This document shows positions 32,723 to 38,984 of a stretch of DNA of 39,206 bases, one piece after another. Position 1 is the first letter of the stretch. The number at the start of each line of letters is the position of its first letter. This DNA is from CAYOSF01 sp964406605 (GTDB lineage: Bacteria; Chloroflexota; Dehalococcoidia; DSTF01; RBG-16-68-14), in the NCBI GenBank assembly GCA_964406605.1, contig CAYOSF010000020.1:1-39206 (forward strand), read 5' to 3'. The translations under genes and the position numbers were made by a program. The notes under the pieces were generated by a model. The model saw only the letters and a program-made list of their open reading frames with translations. It did no database searches and was not told where the DNA came from.

Positions 32723-33343
32723 TCAGCCCACCGTGGGGACCAGCTCTCTTCGCATGACAACGCGAGGCCAGGCGGGATGGCTTGCCTCCGCGAAGCCGAC
32801 CGCTCTGAACATCGAAACGGTTCCCGGGTAGGCGGATCCAGCATCAGCGACGGGCGATCGTCTGGGATAGCCCTCAACCGCTGTCGCTCCCCGCGCTGAT
32901 GCGAACCGAACGGCTCCCTCCAGGAGCGCCGTGGCTACCTTTCTGCCCCGATGTGCAGGATGGATGAAGAAGCAGACGATGGACCACACAGCCTCGCCAT
33001 GGATAGGCCCGAGATGCCGAGTGCTCTGCAACCGCACATAGCTCGCGCGGGGTGCAATAGAACACCAGCCAACAGGCTCCCCACGCACGTACGCTAGGAG
33101 GCCAGGGACGGCGTTTGCGTCAACCAGGCGTCTGAGCGCGAGCTTGTTCTTACGTTTCTGCGCGGGCGAGAGCGCGCGCCACACGGAGAAGTCATTGTTG
33201 TCCCGATACTCCCCTTCGCTGAAGCGCCAATACATGCACCAGCAGCCGCCAACGGCGCCATCGGGTCCAAGGACGCGCACCAAGTCGCTCCACCGGTCAC
33301 TCGTAGCCGGATAGATCTGGACATCAGCGCCACTGTCTGGCAT
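32723..33343 (-). CDS. GNAT family N-acetyltransferase
   Basis: The 206-aa protein (from ATG 33343; TTG 33358 adds 5 aa) has a GNAT fold: the motif A region SIVCFFIHPAHRGRKVATALLEGAVRFA (acetyl-CoA pyrophosphate loop) and a C-terminal MFRAVGFAEA. An N-terminal region with GGCWCMYWRFSEGEY resembles a known family of acetyltransferases. The substrate is unknown. No Shine-Dalgarno is visible. Confidence 0.85.
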   Translation of the reverse strand: MPDSGADVQIYPATSDRWSDLVRVLGPDGAVGGCWCMYWRFSEGEYRDNNDFSVWRALSPAQKRKNKLALRRLVDANAVPGLLAYVRGEPVGWCSIAPRASYVRLQSTRHLGPIHGEAVWSIVCFFIHPAHRGRKVATALLEGAVRFASARGATAVEGYPRRSPVADAGSAYPGTVSMFRAVGFAEASHPAWPRVVMRRELVPTVG

Positions 33344-33405
33344 CGGCAGCCTGCCCAAGAAATGCGATTGCGCCGGTCATCACCGCAGCCAAGGACGGGA
33401 TGCCG

Positions 33406-33903
33406 TCACTCAGCCCCAGGGTCGTCCATCTCCAGCCTGCTAACGCCCTCGGGAACGCTCGCCTCCAGGATTGAGTATTGAGGCTCAAGTTCCGGGTCCG
33501 GGTGTTGCCAGTCGCGCAGATAGACGACCCGAACGATGCCGGACTGCAAGATCTCCTTCAAGCACGTGAAACAGGGCTTCAGTGTGGTGTAGACCACGCC
33601 TCCACCCACGGGGATGCCCAGCCGTGCCGCCGTTACCAGGGCGTTCTGCTCGCCGTGCACGCAGATGCAGCGATCGTAGGCCTCACCCGGTCCGTACTTC
33701 TCACGCTCCCGGCAGCGGTAACAGCCTCCCTCGGTGCAGTTCTTCATGCCGGAGGGCGTGCCGTTGTAGCCGGTTGACACCACCCTTCGGTCCACGACGA
33801 TCACAGCGCCCACCTTCGTTCCCAGGCAATCCGCCCGCTCACGGACAGCGATGGCGATGCCCATGAAGTACCTGTCGAAGTCCGGCCTGGCGCTCTTGGT
33901 CAC
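33406..33903 (-). CDS. dCMP deaminase (ComEB-like)
   Basis: The 165-aa enzyme of the zinc cytidine/deoxycytidylate deaminase family makes dUMP for dTMP synthesis. The zinc site is VHGEQNAL (His, catalytic Glu) and PCFTC. SARPDFDRYFMGIA at the N-terminus and GTKVGAVIV and GYNGTPSG are typical of dCMP deaminases. Start GTG 33903 follows AAGGAACG. The gene is divergent from the small plus-strand gene at 34017. Confidence 0.92.
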   Translation of the reverse strand: MTKSARPDFDRYFMGIAIAVRERADCLGTKVGAVIVVDRRVVSTGYNGTPSGMKNCTEGGCYRCREREKYGPGEAYDRCICVHGEQNALVTAARLGIPVGGGVVYTTLKPCFTCLKEILQSGIVRVVYLRDWQHPDPELEPQYSILEASVPEGVSRLEMDDPGAE

Positions 33904-33980
33904 GTCCGCGTTCCTTACCCTTCCCCGGATTGGCGTCGCGCCGTTCCGGCGGCCCGAAGGCCGGTGACTGGCGCGTTGTG

Positions 33981-34009
33981 TTGACAATACCTCCGGCCTA
34001 CGCTGCAAT
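33981..34009 (+). promoter_or_regulatory. Near-consensus promoter with leaderless start
   Basis: TTGACA (33981-33986), a 17-nt spacer and TGCAAT (34004-34009) form one of the best promoter matches in the window. The -10 ends 7 nt before ATG 34017. Confidence 0.65.
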
Positions 34010-34016
34010 GCAATCG

Positions 34017-34292
34017 ATGGCAGCACCAAAGCCGACGCCCCTGGAGATAGACAGTGAACTGCTCGGCACGCTGGAACTGGACACGTTCAAGGTGCCATAC
34101 GCCAACCTCGCGGACCGACCTTTCGCGCACACCCGTGTGCGAGTGGGCCAGATCGAGTACACGTATGACCGGAGCTACCCGGTATACGGCCACTCCGCGG
34201 TGATGCCCGCCGCGGTGGCCGAGCTGCTGGCGGAGGGACGCAAGGTGCTGGTCGTGGAACGAAACAAACGCTACTACGTCTACCTGGCCTGA
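34017..34292 (+). CDS. Small protein of unknown function
   Basis: The 91-aa protein (MAAPKPTPLEIDSELLG...) has no recognised domain, a hydrophilic N-terminus and a C-terminal LLAEGRKVLVVERNKRYYVYLA. Start ATG 34017 lies at the predicted transcription start, so it is taken as leaderless; ATG 34008 is an alternative. The CxxC-type protein follows by 51 bp. Confidence 0.6.
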   Translation: MAAPKPTPLEIDSELLGTLELDTFKVPYANLADRPFAHTRVRVGQIEYTYDRSYPVYGHSAVMPAAVAELLAEGRKVLVVERNKRYYVYLA

Positions 34293-34343
34293 CCATTGGA
34301 TACTCCACGGTCGCCACGCCCGCACAAACGGAACCCGCCCCAC

Positions 34344-34502
34344 GTGAAGCTCTTTCGCGCCACGTGCGGCGCCTGTGGCCGTGTCTACGAGGGCAACTTC
34401 CCGATGTGGGTGAGCATCGGACCGTTCCCGTGCATCTGCGGACAGAGGGTGCCGCCACCGCTCGTGCTGGACGATGTCGGCGAGCCCTGGGAGACGGAGT
34501 AG
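34344..34502 (+). CDS. Small zinc-ribbon-like protein
   Basis: The 52-aa protein starts at GTG 34344 (VKLFRATCGACG). CGAC then CIC gives a CxxC...CxC pattern fitting a single rubredoxin- or zinc-ribbon-like knuckle. It ends at TAG 34500-34502. TTG 34296 would add 16 residues. Function is unknown. Confidence 0.5.
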   Translation: MKLFRATCGACGRVYEGNFPMWVSIGPFPCICGQRVPPPLVLDDVGEPWETE

Positions 34503-34547
34503 GGTCGGGGTCAAGGCTAGCTACCCGCGCCGCGGCGGGATAGCGAG

Positions 34548-34556
34548 TGCTACAAT
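34548..34556 (+). promoter_or_regulatory. Extended -10 of the GYD-domain gene
   Basis: TGC-TACAAT (TACAAT 34551-34556) lies about 45 nt before ATG 34600. No -35 is seen at 16-18 nt. Confidence 0.5.
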
Positions 34557-34599
34557 AGGGCGTCCGAATCAGCCGCATAGACGAAGGAGGGAACCAGGC

Positions 34600-34887
34600 A
34601 TGGCCACCTATATCTTCCTCAGCACGCTCACAGACGAAGGGCGCAAGACGATCAAGGGACGCCCGGAGCGAATCCTGGAGGTGAACAAGGAGATCGAGAC
34701 GATGGGCGGAAAGGTGACCGACCAGTACGTGACCCTCGGCCCGTACGACTTCGTCTCGGTGGTGGAGGCGGCGGATAACGAGACCGTGGCCAGCATATCG
34801 CTTGAGCTGGGGGCGCGCGGCACCGTCCAGATCATGACGCTGCCCGCCATCCTGGTGGAAAACCTCGTGGCGCGACTCAAGAGCTAG
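34600..34887 (+). CDS. GYD-domain protein
   Basis: The 95-aa protein (MATYIFLSTLTDEGRKTIKGRPERILEVNKE split in two blocks) matches the GYD domain family, named for the G-Y-D motif; here GPYDFVSVVEAADNETVASI. It is a ferredoxin-like alpha/beta fold, found in many bacteria, of unknown role. ATG 34600 follows AAGGAGG. Confidence 0.9.
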   Translation: MATYIFLSTLTDEGRKTIKGRPERILEVNKEIETMGGKVTDQYVTLGPYDFVSVVEAADNETVASISLELGARGTVQIMTLPAILVENLVARLKS

Positions 34888-34925
34888 CAGCCGCGCCGTA
34901 GCGCAAAGAGTCCCCACCTGCCACA

Positions 34926-34954
34926 TGACCGCGCAAGGCTCCCTGGCGTACAAT
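34926..34954 (+). promoter_or_regulatory. Promoter of cytidylate-kinase-like paralog 2
   Basis: TGACCG (34926-34931), a 17-nt spacer and TACAAT (34949-34954) form a plausible sigma-70 promoter about 60 nt before ATG 35014. Confidence 0.5.
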
Positions 34955-35013
34955 ATGTGCTGGTTGCGACCCGGGTCGTGCACCGAGGGAGCAGCGGAGA
35001 GGAGGCTCACAAC

Positions 35014-35724
35014 ATGGCTGTGCTCACCATCTCCGGCCAAGCCGGAAGCAGAGCACCGGAGATCGGTCGCCTCGTGGCGGAGCAGTTGCACTTCGACTAC
35101 GTGGACCGGGAGATCCTGGTGGAGGCGGCCACGGCGCTCGGAGTGCCCATGGAATCCGTCGTCCCCCTCGACGAGCGCACGGCGAGCCTCGGTGAGCGGC
35201 TGGCCGCCATGCTGCGCCGGTTCCTCGAACGGTCTGCGGCCGCCGGCGCGGCCGACCCGATGCTGGGGAGTGGAGGGCTCGACGTCCTGCTTGGCCGCAG
35301 CTACAGCGAAGCGGCCGCGGCCGAGATCGCGCAGGAGGTGTCGGGCGACCAGTACTTCTCCGCACTGACCGACATCATCGGCGATCTGGCCAGCAACGAC
35401 GACGTAGTGATCATCGGCCGCGGAAGTCAGATGATCCTCAAGGACCATCCCGGCGCAGTGCACATCCTCCTCGTCGGTCCACCGGACTACCGCGTCAGGC
35501 AATTCGCGCTCAGGGAGGGCCTGGAGGAGGAGGAAGCGTGCAAGCGCGTCCAGGACATCGACAAGGGGCGGGCCGCGTTTCACAGCAAGTTCTTCAAGAT
35601 AGACGTTGACGACCCCACGCTCTATCACCTGACGCTAAACACGGAACGCTTCTCGCCTGAAGAAACCGCGCAGATGATCAGTGAGTTCGCTCAGCGAGCC
35701 GCTCAGGCGAGACCCCCGGCCTAG
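35014..35724 (+). CDS. Cytidylate-kinase-like protein, paralog 2
   Basis: The 236-aa protein starts at ATG 35014, after GAGAGGAGG. MAVLTISGQAGSRAPEIGRLVAEQLH is the P-loop-like start without the Lys of GK(S/T), and VVIIGRGSQMILKDHPGAVHILLVGPPDYR and DIDKGRAAFHSKFF match the cytidylate_kin2 family. It is similar in layout to paralog 1 at 26.6-27.2 kb but diverged. The PlsY-like gene follows 25 bp downstream. Confidence 0.82.
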   Translation: MAVLTISGQAGSRAPEIGRLVAEQLHFDYVDREILVEAATALGVPMESVVPLDERTASLGERLAAMLRRFLERSAAAGAADPMLGSGGLDVLLGRSYSEAAAAEIAQEVSGDQYFSALTDIIGDLASNDDVVIIGRGSQMILKDHPGAVHILLVGPPDYRVRQFALREGLEEEEACKRVQDIDKGRAAFHSKFFKIDVDDPTLYHLTLNTERFSPEETAQMISEFAQRAAQARPPA

Positions 35725-35749
35725 CTCCGTCTCATTGCCCGATCTCAAG

Positions 35750-36412
35750 ATGATGAGCGCGGCCCTCATCGTGTTAGGCAGCTACCTTGTCGGAGGAGTG
35801 CCAGTCGCCTACCTCACCGGGCGGCTGCTACGCGGGATCGACATCAGACGGCACGGCAGCAAGAATGTGGGGGCGTCAAACATCTGGCAGTCGGTCTCAA
35901 GAGTGGCGGTGGTCCCCGTCGGACTGGCAGAGATCGTGCAGGGACTGGCCGGACCCAGCCTCGCCAAGAAGACGGGACAGAGCCGGACAGTGCAAGTGCT
36001 TGCCGGGCTGGCGGCCCTGACCGCGCACAACTGGTCGCCGTTCCTGCGCTTCACGGGCGGCCGGGGGATCGCACACAGCATCGGCTTCATGCTCGCCGTC
36101 TCCCGACCCGCTGTCGGCGCGTTCACCGGGCTCTCGCTCATCGGCGTGGTGCGACGACAGATCCCTCAGTTCGTCGGCCTCGGCATCGTGGTGGCGCCGC
36201 TGGCAGCACTGATGAGGCGTCAGGCGCCGGAGATCGTCGCCGGCATGGCGAGCATGGCCGCACTTGTCGTCGCCAAGCGGCTTGTTGCCAACGACGCGGC
36301 GCTCCCGGCAGGCGCCAACGGATGCCGCGTGCTGTTCAACCGTCTCGTCTACGACCGCGACACCGCCGAAAGGGAGACATGGGTGCGGCAGGCTCCCGGC
36401 TCAGAGCGATAG
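35750..36412 (+). CDS. PlsY-like glycerol-3-phosphate acyltransferase
   Basis: The 220-aa integral membrane protein has about five hydrophobic segments. PlsY motifs are SYLVGGVPVAYLTGR, GSKNVGASN (GS-x-N-x-GA-x-N) and HNWSPFLRFTGGRGIA (PlsY has FKGGKG). It would transfer an acyl group from acyl-phosphate to glycerol 3-phosphate. The GRG variant and divergent C-terminus suggest a paralog of the main PlsY. Start ATG 35750 or 35753. Confidence 0.8.
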   Translation: MMSAALIVLGSYLVGGVPVAYLTGRLLRGIDIRRHGSKNVGASNIWQSVSRVAVVPVGLAEIVQGLAGPSLAKKTGQSRTVQVLAGLAALTAHNWSPFLRFTGGRGIAHSIGFMLAVSRPAVGAFTGLSLIGVVRRQIPQFVGLGIVVAPLAALMRRQAPEIVAGMASMAALVVAKRLVANDAALPAGANGCRVLFNRLVYDRDTAERETWVRQAPGSER

Positions 36413-36438
36413 CGTGCGCCTAGGGGCGGCCGGGCCGA

Positions 36439-37221
36439 CTAGCGAGGCCGGCGGGCGACCCACACCATCTCCGGACTGGTGTCCTCGAATGGAGCACCGA
36501 AGAAGTCGCCGTAGAGCGCCTCGACCTCGAAGTCGGTGCGGGCCAGCAGATGTTCCATCTCGAATCGAAAGATGTAGCGGAGGCGGAGATCACGATAGAC
36601 GCGTGAGATGACGGCCCCTTGGTCGTCCAGCTCTTCATCGAGGAACGTGCTGCTCACCTCCTGGCCGGCGGGGCGGTACTCCCGAGTTTCCCATCGCTTC
36701 GCCACACGACCGGTGCGCGGGTTGCGATAGTCGTCTCCCCGCCGCTGCAGCTCGCCGCGCCTTTCGCCGAGCCACCGGCCCATGATGGTGATGTCGGGGT
36801 TGAAGATGTGGAGCGCCAGGCGGCCCCCCGGCACCAGGTGACGGCCGACACAGCGCAGGCACGAGAGCTGGTCGTCCGTGGTCAGCATGTGCTGGAAGGA
36901 CCGGAAGGGGATGAACACCAACCCGAAACGCTCCGGAAGGTCGAAGTCGCGCATCGTGCCTTCCACCCAGCGCACCGTGCTCAGTCCCTCGCTCTTTTCT
37001 CGCGCCAGGGCGAGCATCTCGGGCAACAGGTCTAGCCCGACGATCTGAATGCCTTCCCGGGCGATCGGAATGGCCACGCGACCGGTGCCGCAGGCGAGCT
37101 CCAACACGGGGAGGCCGTCGGCATGCGCCCGCTTGGCCAAGCCCAGATAGAACGTGACGTCGCCGGGCGGTCCGGCAACGGTCGCGTCATAGACGAGCGG
37201 ATCGTAGAAGTCGCCGGTCAT
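36439..37221 (-). CDS. Class I SAM-dependent methyltransferase
   Basis: The 260-aa protein has motif I VLELACGTGRVAIPIA, motif II IVGLDLLPEMLALARE and the LVFIPFRSFQHM region, ending with an AdoMet_MTase-like C-terminal sheet. The substrate is unknown; the position in a GNAT operon suggests a small molecule or peptide. The ATG overlaps the stop of the second GNAT gene by 4 bp (ATGA). Confidence 0.88.
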   Translation of the reverse strand: MTGDFYDPLVYDATVAGPPGDVTFYLGLAKRAHADGLPVLELACGTGRVAIPIAREGIQIVGLDLLPEMLALAREKSEGLSTVRWVEGTMRDFDLPERFGLVFIPFRSFQHMLTTDDQLSCLRCVGRHLVPGGRLALHIFNPDITIMGRWLGERRGELQRRGDDYRNPRTGRVAKRWETREYRPAGQEVSSTFLDEELDDQGAVISRVYRDLRLRYIFRFEMEHLLARTDFEVEALYGDFFGAPFEDTSPEMVWVARRPR

Positions 37222-37790
37222 GTCGTCATGCCGATCTCGGTTTCTTCAACCGAGTCTGTGCACAAGGCGTCAAACTCACCCCTCAGGATACCCATCACAA
37301 GCACGTCCCAAAAGCGACCCTCGCCATAATAGTTCTCGCGCAAGCGCGCCTCTTCGCGGAACCCACATTTCCTGTAGCAGGCCATGGCCCGCTCGTTGAA
37401 CTCGAAGACGTGAAGCGAGATACGGTGCAGGTGCATCTCGTCGAAGGCGAACCGGAGCAGCGTCCGCATCGCGTCCGTACCATAGCCGTTCGACCAGTAC
37501 GCCTTGTCGCCGATCATGATGCCGAGGCTGGCGCTCCTATCCTCTGGTGAGATGCGGTGGAGGCCGAGCGAGCCGATATGGACGCCGTCCTTGGTCTCGA
37601 TAGCCAGCCGAACGCCGCCCATGGAATTGGCCGGCCCTTGATCCAGCCACCGCTGCTCGTCGGCTCTTGACATCGGATAGCGGGCGGCAAGATAGCGGAT
37701 CACCTCGCGGTCGTTGATCCACGCGTACGCCCGCTCGAGATCCGTCGACTCCAACGCCCGAAGATTCACCATACTTCCGTGCAACATCAC
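37218..37790 (-). CDS. GNAT acetyltransferase (RimJ/RimL-like), tandem paralog 2
   Basis: The 190-aa protein shares long blocks with its upstream neighbour (YGTDAMRTLLRFAFDEM and ACYRKCGFREEARLR against YGTDAILVLLRFAFHEM and ACYRKCGFREEGRLR), so the pair arose by tandem duplication. The acetyl-CoA loop, normally Q/RGxGxG/A, reads NGYGTD. Start GTG 37790 overlaps the preceding stop by 4 bp; ATG 37787 is next. Substrate unknown. Confidence 0.88.
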   Translation of the reverse strand: MMLHGSMVNLRALESTDLERAYAWINDREVIRYLAARYPMSRADEQRWLDQGPANSMGGVRLAIETKDGVHIGSLGLHRISPEDRSASLGIMIGDKAYWSNGYGTDAMRTLLRFAFDEMHLHRISLHVFEFNERAMACYRKCGFREEARLRENYYGEGRFWDVLVMGILRGEFDALCTDSVEETEIGMTT

Positions 37791-38353
37791 TCAACCTCCT
37801 CCGTCTGGAGGGCCACGTCGCCGTCGAGCGCATCAAACTCCCGGCGGAGTATGCCCATGATCACGACGTCCCGGTAGCGTCCTTTCCGAAAGACCTCGTG
37901 CCGCAAGCGGCCCTCCTCCCGGAACCCGCACTTCCTGTAGCAGGCGACAGCCCGCTCGTTCGACTCGTGGACGGTGAGCCACACGCGGTTGAGGTTCATC
38001 TCGTGGAAGGCGAACCGGAGCAGCACGAGGATGGCGTCGGTCCCGTAGCCTTTCGACCAATGTCCCTTGTCACCGATCATGATCGCCAGCTCCGCCTTGC
38101 GGTCCTCATGCCTCATCTCTCGCAGGTCTATGTTGCCGATGTAGGCGCCTTCCCTGGTCTCGACGGCCAGAGCGACGCCGTTGACGAAGGAATTGGTGGG
38201 TATCCCCCGCAGCCAACGCTGCTCATCCACTCGTGACAGCGGATAGCGGACGGTGAGGTGGCGGGTCACCGCGCGGTCGTTGATCCAGGCGTGCGCCCGC
38301 TCCGAGTCATCGGGCTCCCGGGCCCGCAGTCTGACCAGCTTTCCGTCCAGCAT
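37787..38353 (-). CDS. GNAT acetyltransferase (RimJ/RimL-like), tandem paralog 1
   Basis: The 188-aa protein heads the operon. It starts LVRLRAREPDDSERAHAWINDRAV, typical of RimJ/RimL-type GNATs, with KGYGTD in the acetyl-CoA loop. ATG 38353 follows GAGAGGAGG. It lies behind a long structured leader and a strong promoter, unlike most genes here. Function could be acetylation of a toxin, antibiotic or ribosomal protein. Confidence 0.88.
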   Translation of the reverse strand: MLDGKLVRLRAREPDDSERAHAWINDRAVTRHLTVRYPLSRVDEQRWLRGIPTNSFVNGVALAVETREGAYIGNIDLREMRHEDRKAELAIMIGDKGHWSKGYGTDAILVLLRFAFHEMNLNRVWLTVHESNERAVACYRKCGFREEGRLRHEVFRKGRYRDVVIMGILRREFDALDGDVALQTEEVE

Positions 38354-38580
38354 TTCGGCCTCCTCTCTACAACGCCGCAGGCCCGTCGCTGTCTGCGACG
38401 GGCCTGTGCTCTCTAACTACGTTCTGGCTGCTCTCTACGGTGTGTCAGGAACCCATGACCCGTCGCCCGGCGGCGCATCTCCACGTCGGGCGCGCGGCGC
38501 GCCGATGGTATCGCCTGCGTATTGATTCACTGCGCCGTGGCTACTGCGACCGGTCACTGGTTGGGCACTCCTTCAACGTG
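38354..38580 (-). promoter_or_regulatory. Long structured leader of the GNAT-GNAT-methyltransferase operon
   Basis: About 225 nt separate the predicted transcription start from ATG 38353. Read on minus, the leader begins with a hairpin GGGCAC-N9-GTGCCC, passes a GC-rich palindromic tract at 38486-38505, and ends with the 12-bp hairpin at 38378-38406 just before the Shine-Dalgarno. No T-box, terminator T-run or known riboswitch signature was recognised. Confidence 0.5.
38378..38406 (-). repeat. Perfect 12-bp hairpin before the GNAT operon Shine-Dalgarno
   Basis: On plus, CAGGCCCGTCGC (38378-38389) and GCGACGGGCCTG (38395-38406) are exact inverted repeats with a 5-nt loop. There is no T-run on either side, so it is more likely a leader element than a simple terminator. 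Confidence 0.7.
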
Positions 38581-38586
38581 CCCGTG

Positions 38587-38615
38587 ATGCTAGCACGCTC
38601 GCCGGATGCCGTCAA
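38587..38615 (-). promoter_or_regulatory. Strong promoter of the GNAT operon
   Basis: On minus, TTGACG (38610-38615), a 17-nt spacer and TGC-TAGCAT (38587-38592) form a near-consensus extended promoter. Confidence 0.65.
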
Positions 38616-38744
38616 GCGACTGCACTTGGCCGATGCGCTGGTCACACCCTGTCCCCTGCCGGAGCGCGCGCAGCTCGGGGGAGCCCCGCACCTGGGTTCC
38701 AAGCCAAAGCTGAGTGCCGGTGTCGACACGCGCGACCAAGCTCC

Positions 38745-38773
38745 TTGACAGCTTTCCATAAATACAGTACACA
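38745..38773 (+). promoter_or_regulatory. Strong promoter of a short RNA unit
   Basis: A perfect TTGACA (38745-38750) with a 17-nt spacer precedes TACACA (38768-38773). The unit ends 110 nt later at an intrinsic terminator, with no protein gene between. Confidence 0.6.
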
Positions 38774-38779
38774 ATGGTG

Positions 38780-38890
38780 TAGGCTCATAGCGGACTGCCG
38801 GCGGTTGCGGAAGGGAACCCGCATAGTCAGCCGTCCCGGAGCAATGTCTTGGCCACCTGGGGGAGCGCTGGTGCCCAGGTGGTTTTTGTG
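38780..38890 (+). ncRNA. Candidate small RNA of about 110 nt
   Basis: A transcript from about 38780 to the terminator holds nested pairings: GACT (38793-38796) with AGTC (38825-38828), enclosing TGCGG (38806-38810) with CCGCA (38819-38823). No known family was recognised (not 6S, SRP, tmRNA or RNase P by my reading). It could be a free sRNA or a terminated leader of a gene off the right edge. Confidence 0.5.
38853..38887 (+). terminator. Intrinsic terminator
   Basis: CCACCTGGG (38853-38861) and CCCAGGTGG (38874-38882) form a perfect 9-bp stem followed by TTTTTGTGTT. It is the clearest Rho-independent terminator in the window. Confidence 0.85.
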
Positions 38891-38984
38891 TTGGTTCAGC
38901 ATCCCCGCCATTCGTTTGCAGCGCGCGTGCAACGCGGTGCTACCTATCGTGTTGGTAAGTAGGTAGGAGGAGCGTCGCAGATAG

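Noticed and set aside
34087..35628. 513-aa minus-strand frame
   Set aside because: Antisense to four supported small genes and the cytidylate-kinase-like gene; no motif.
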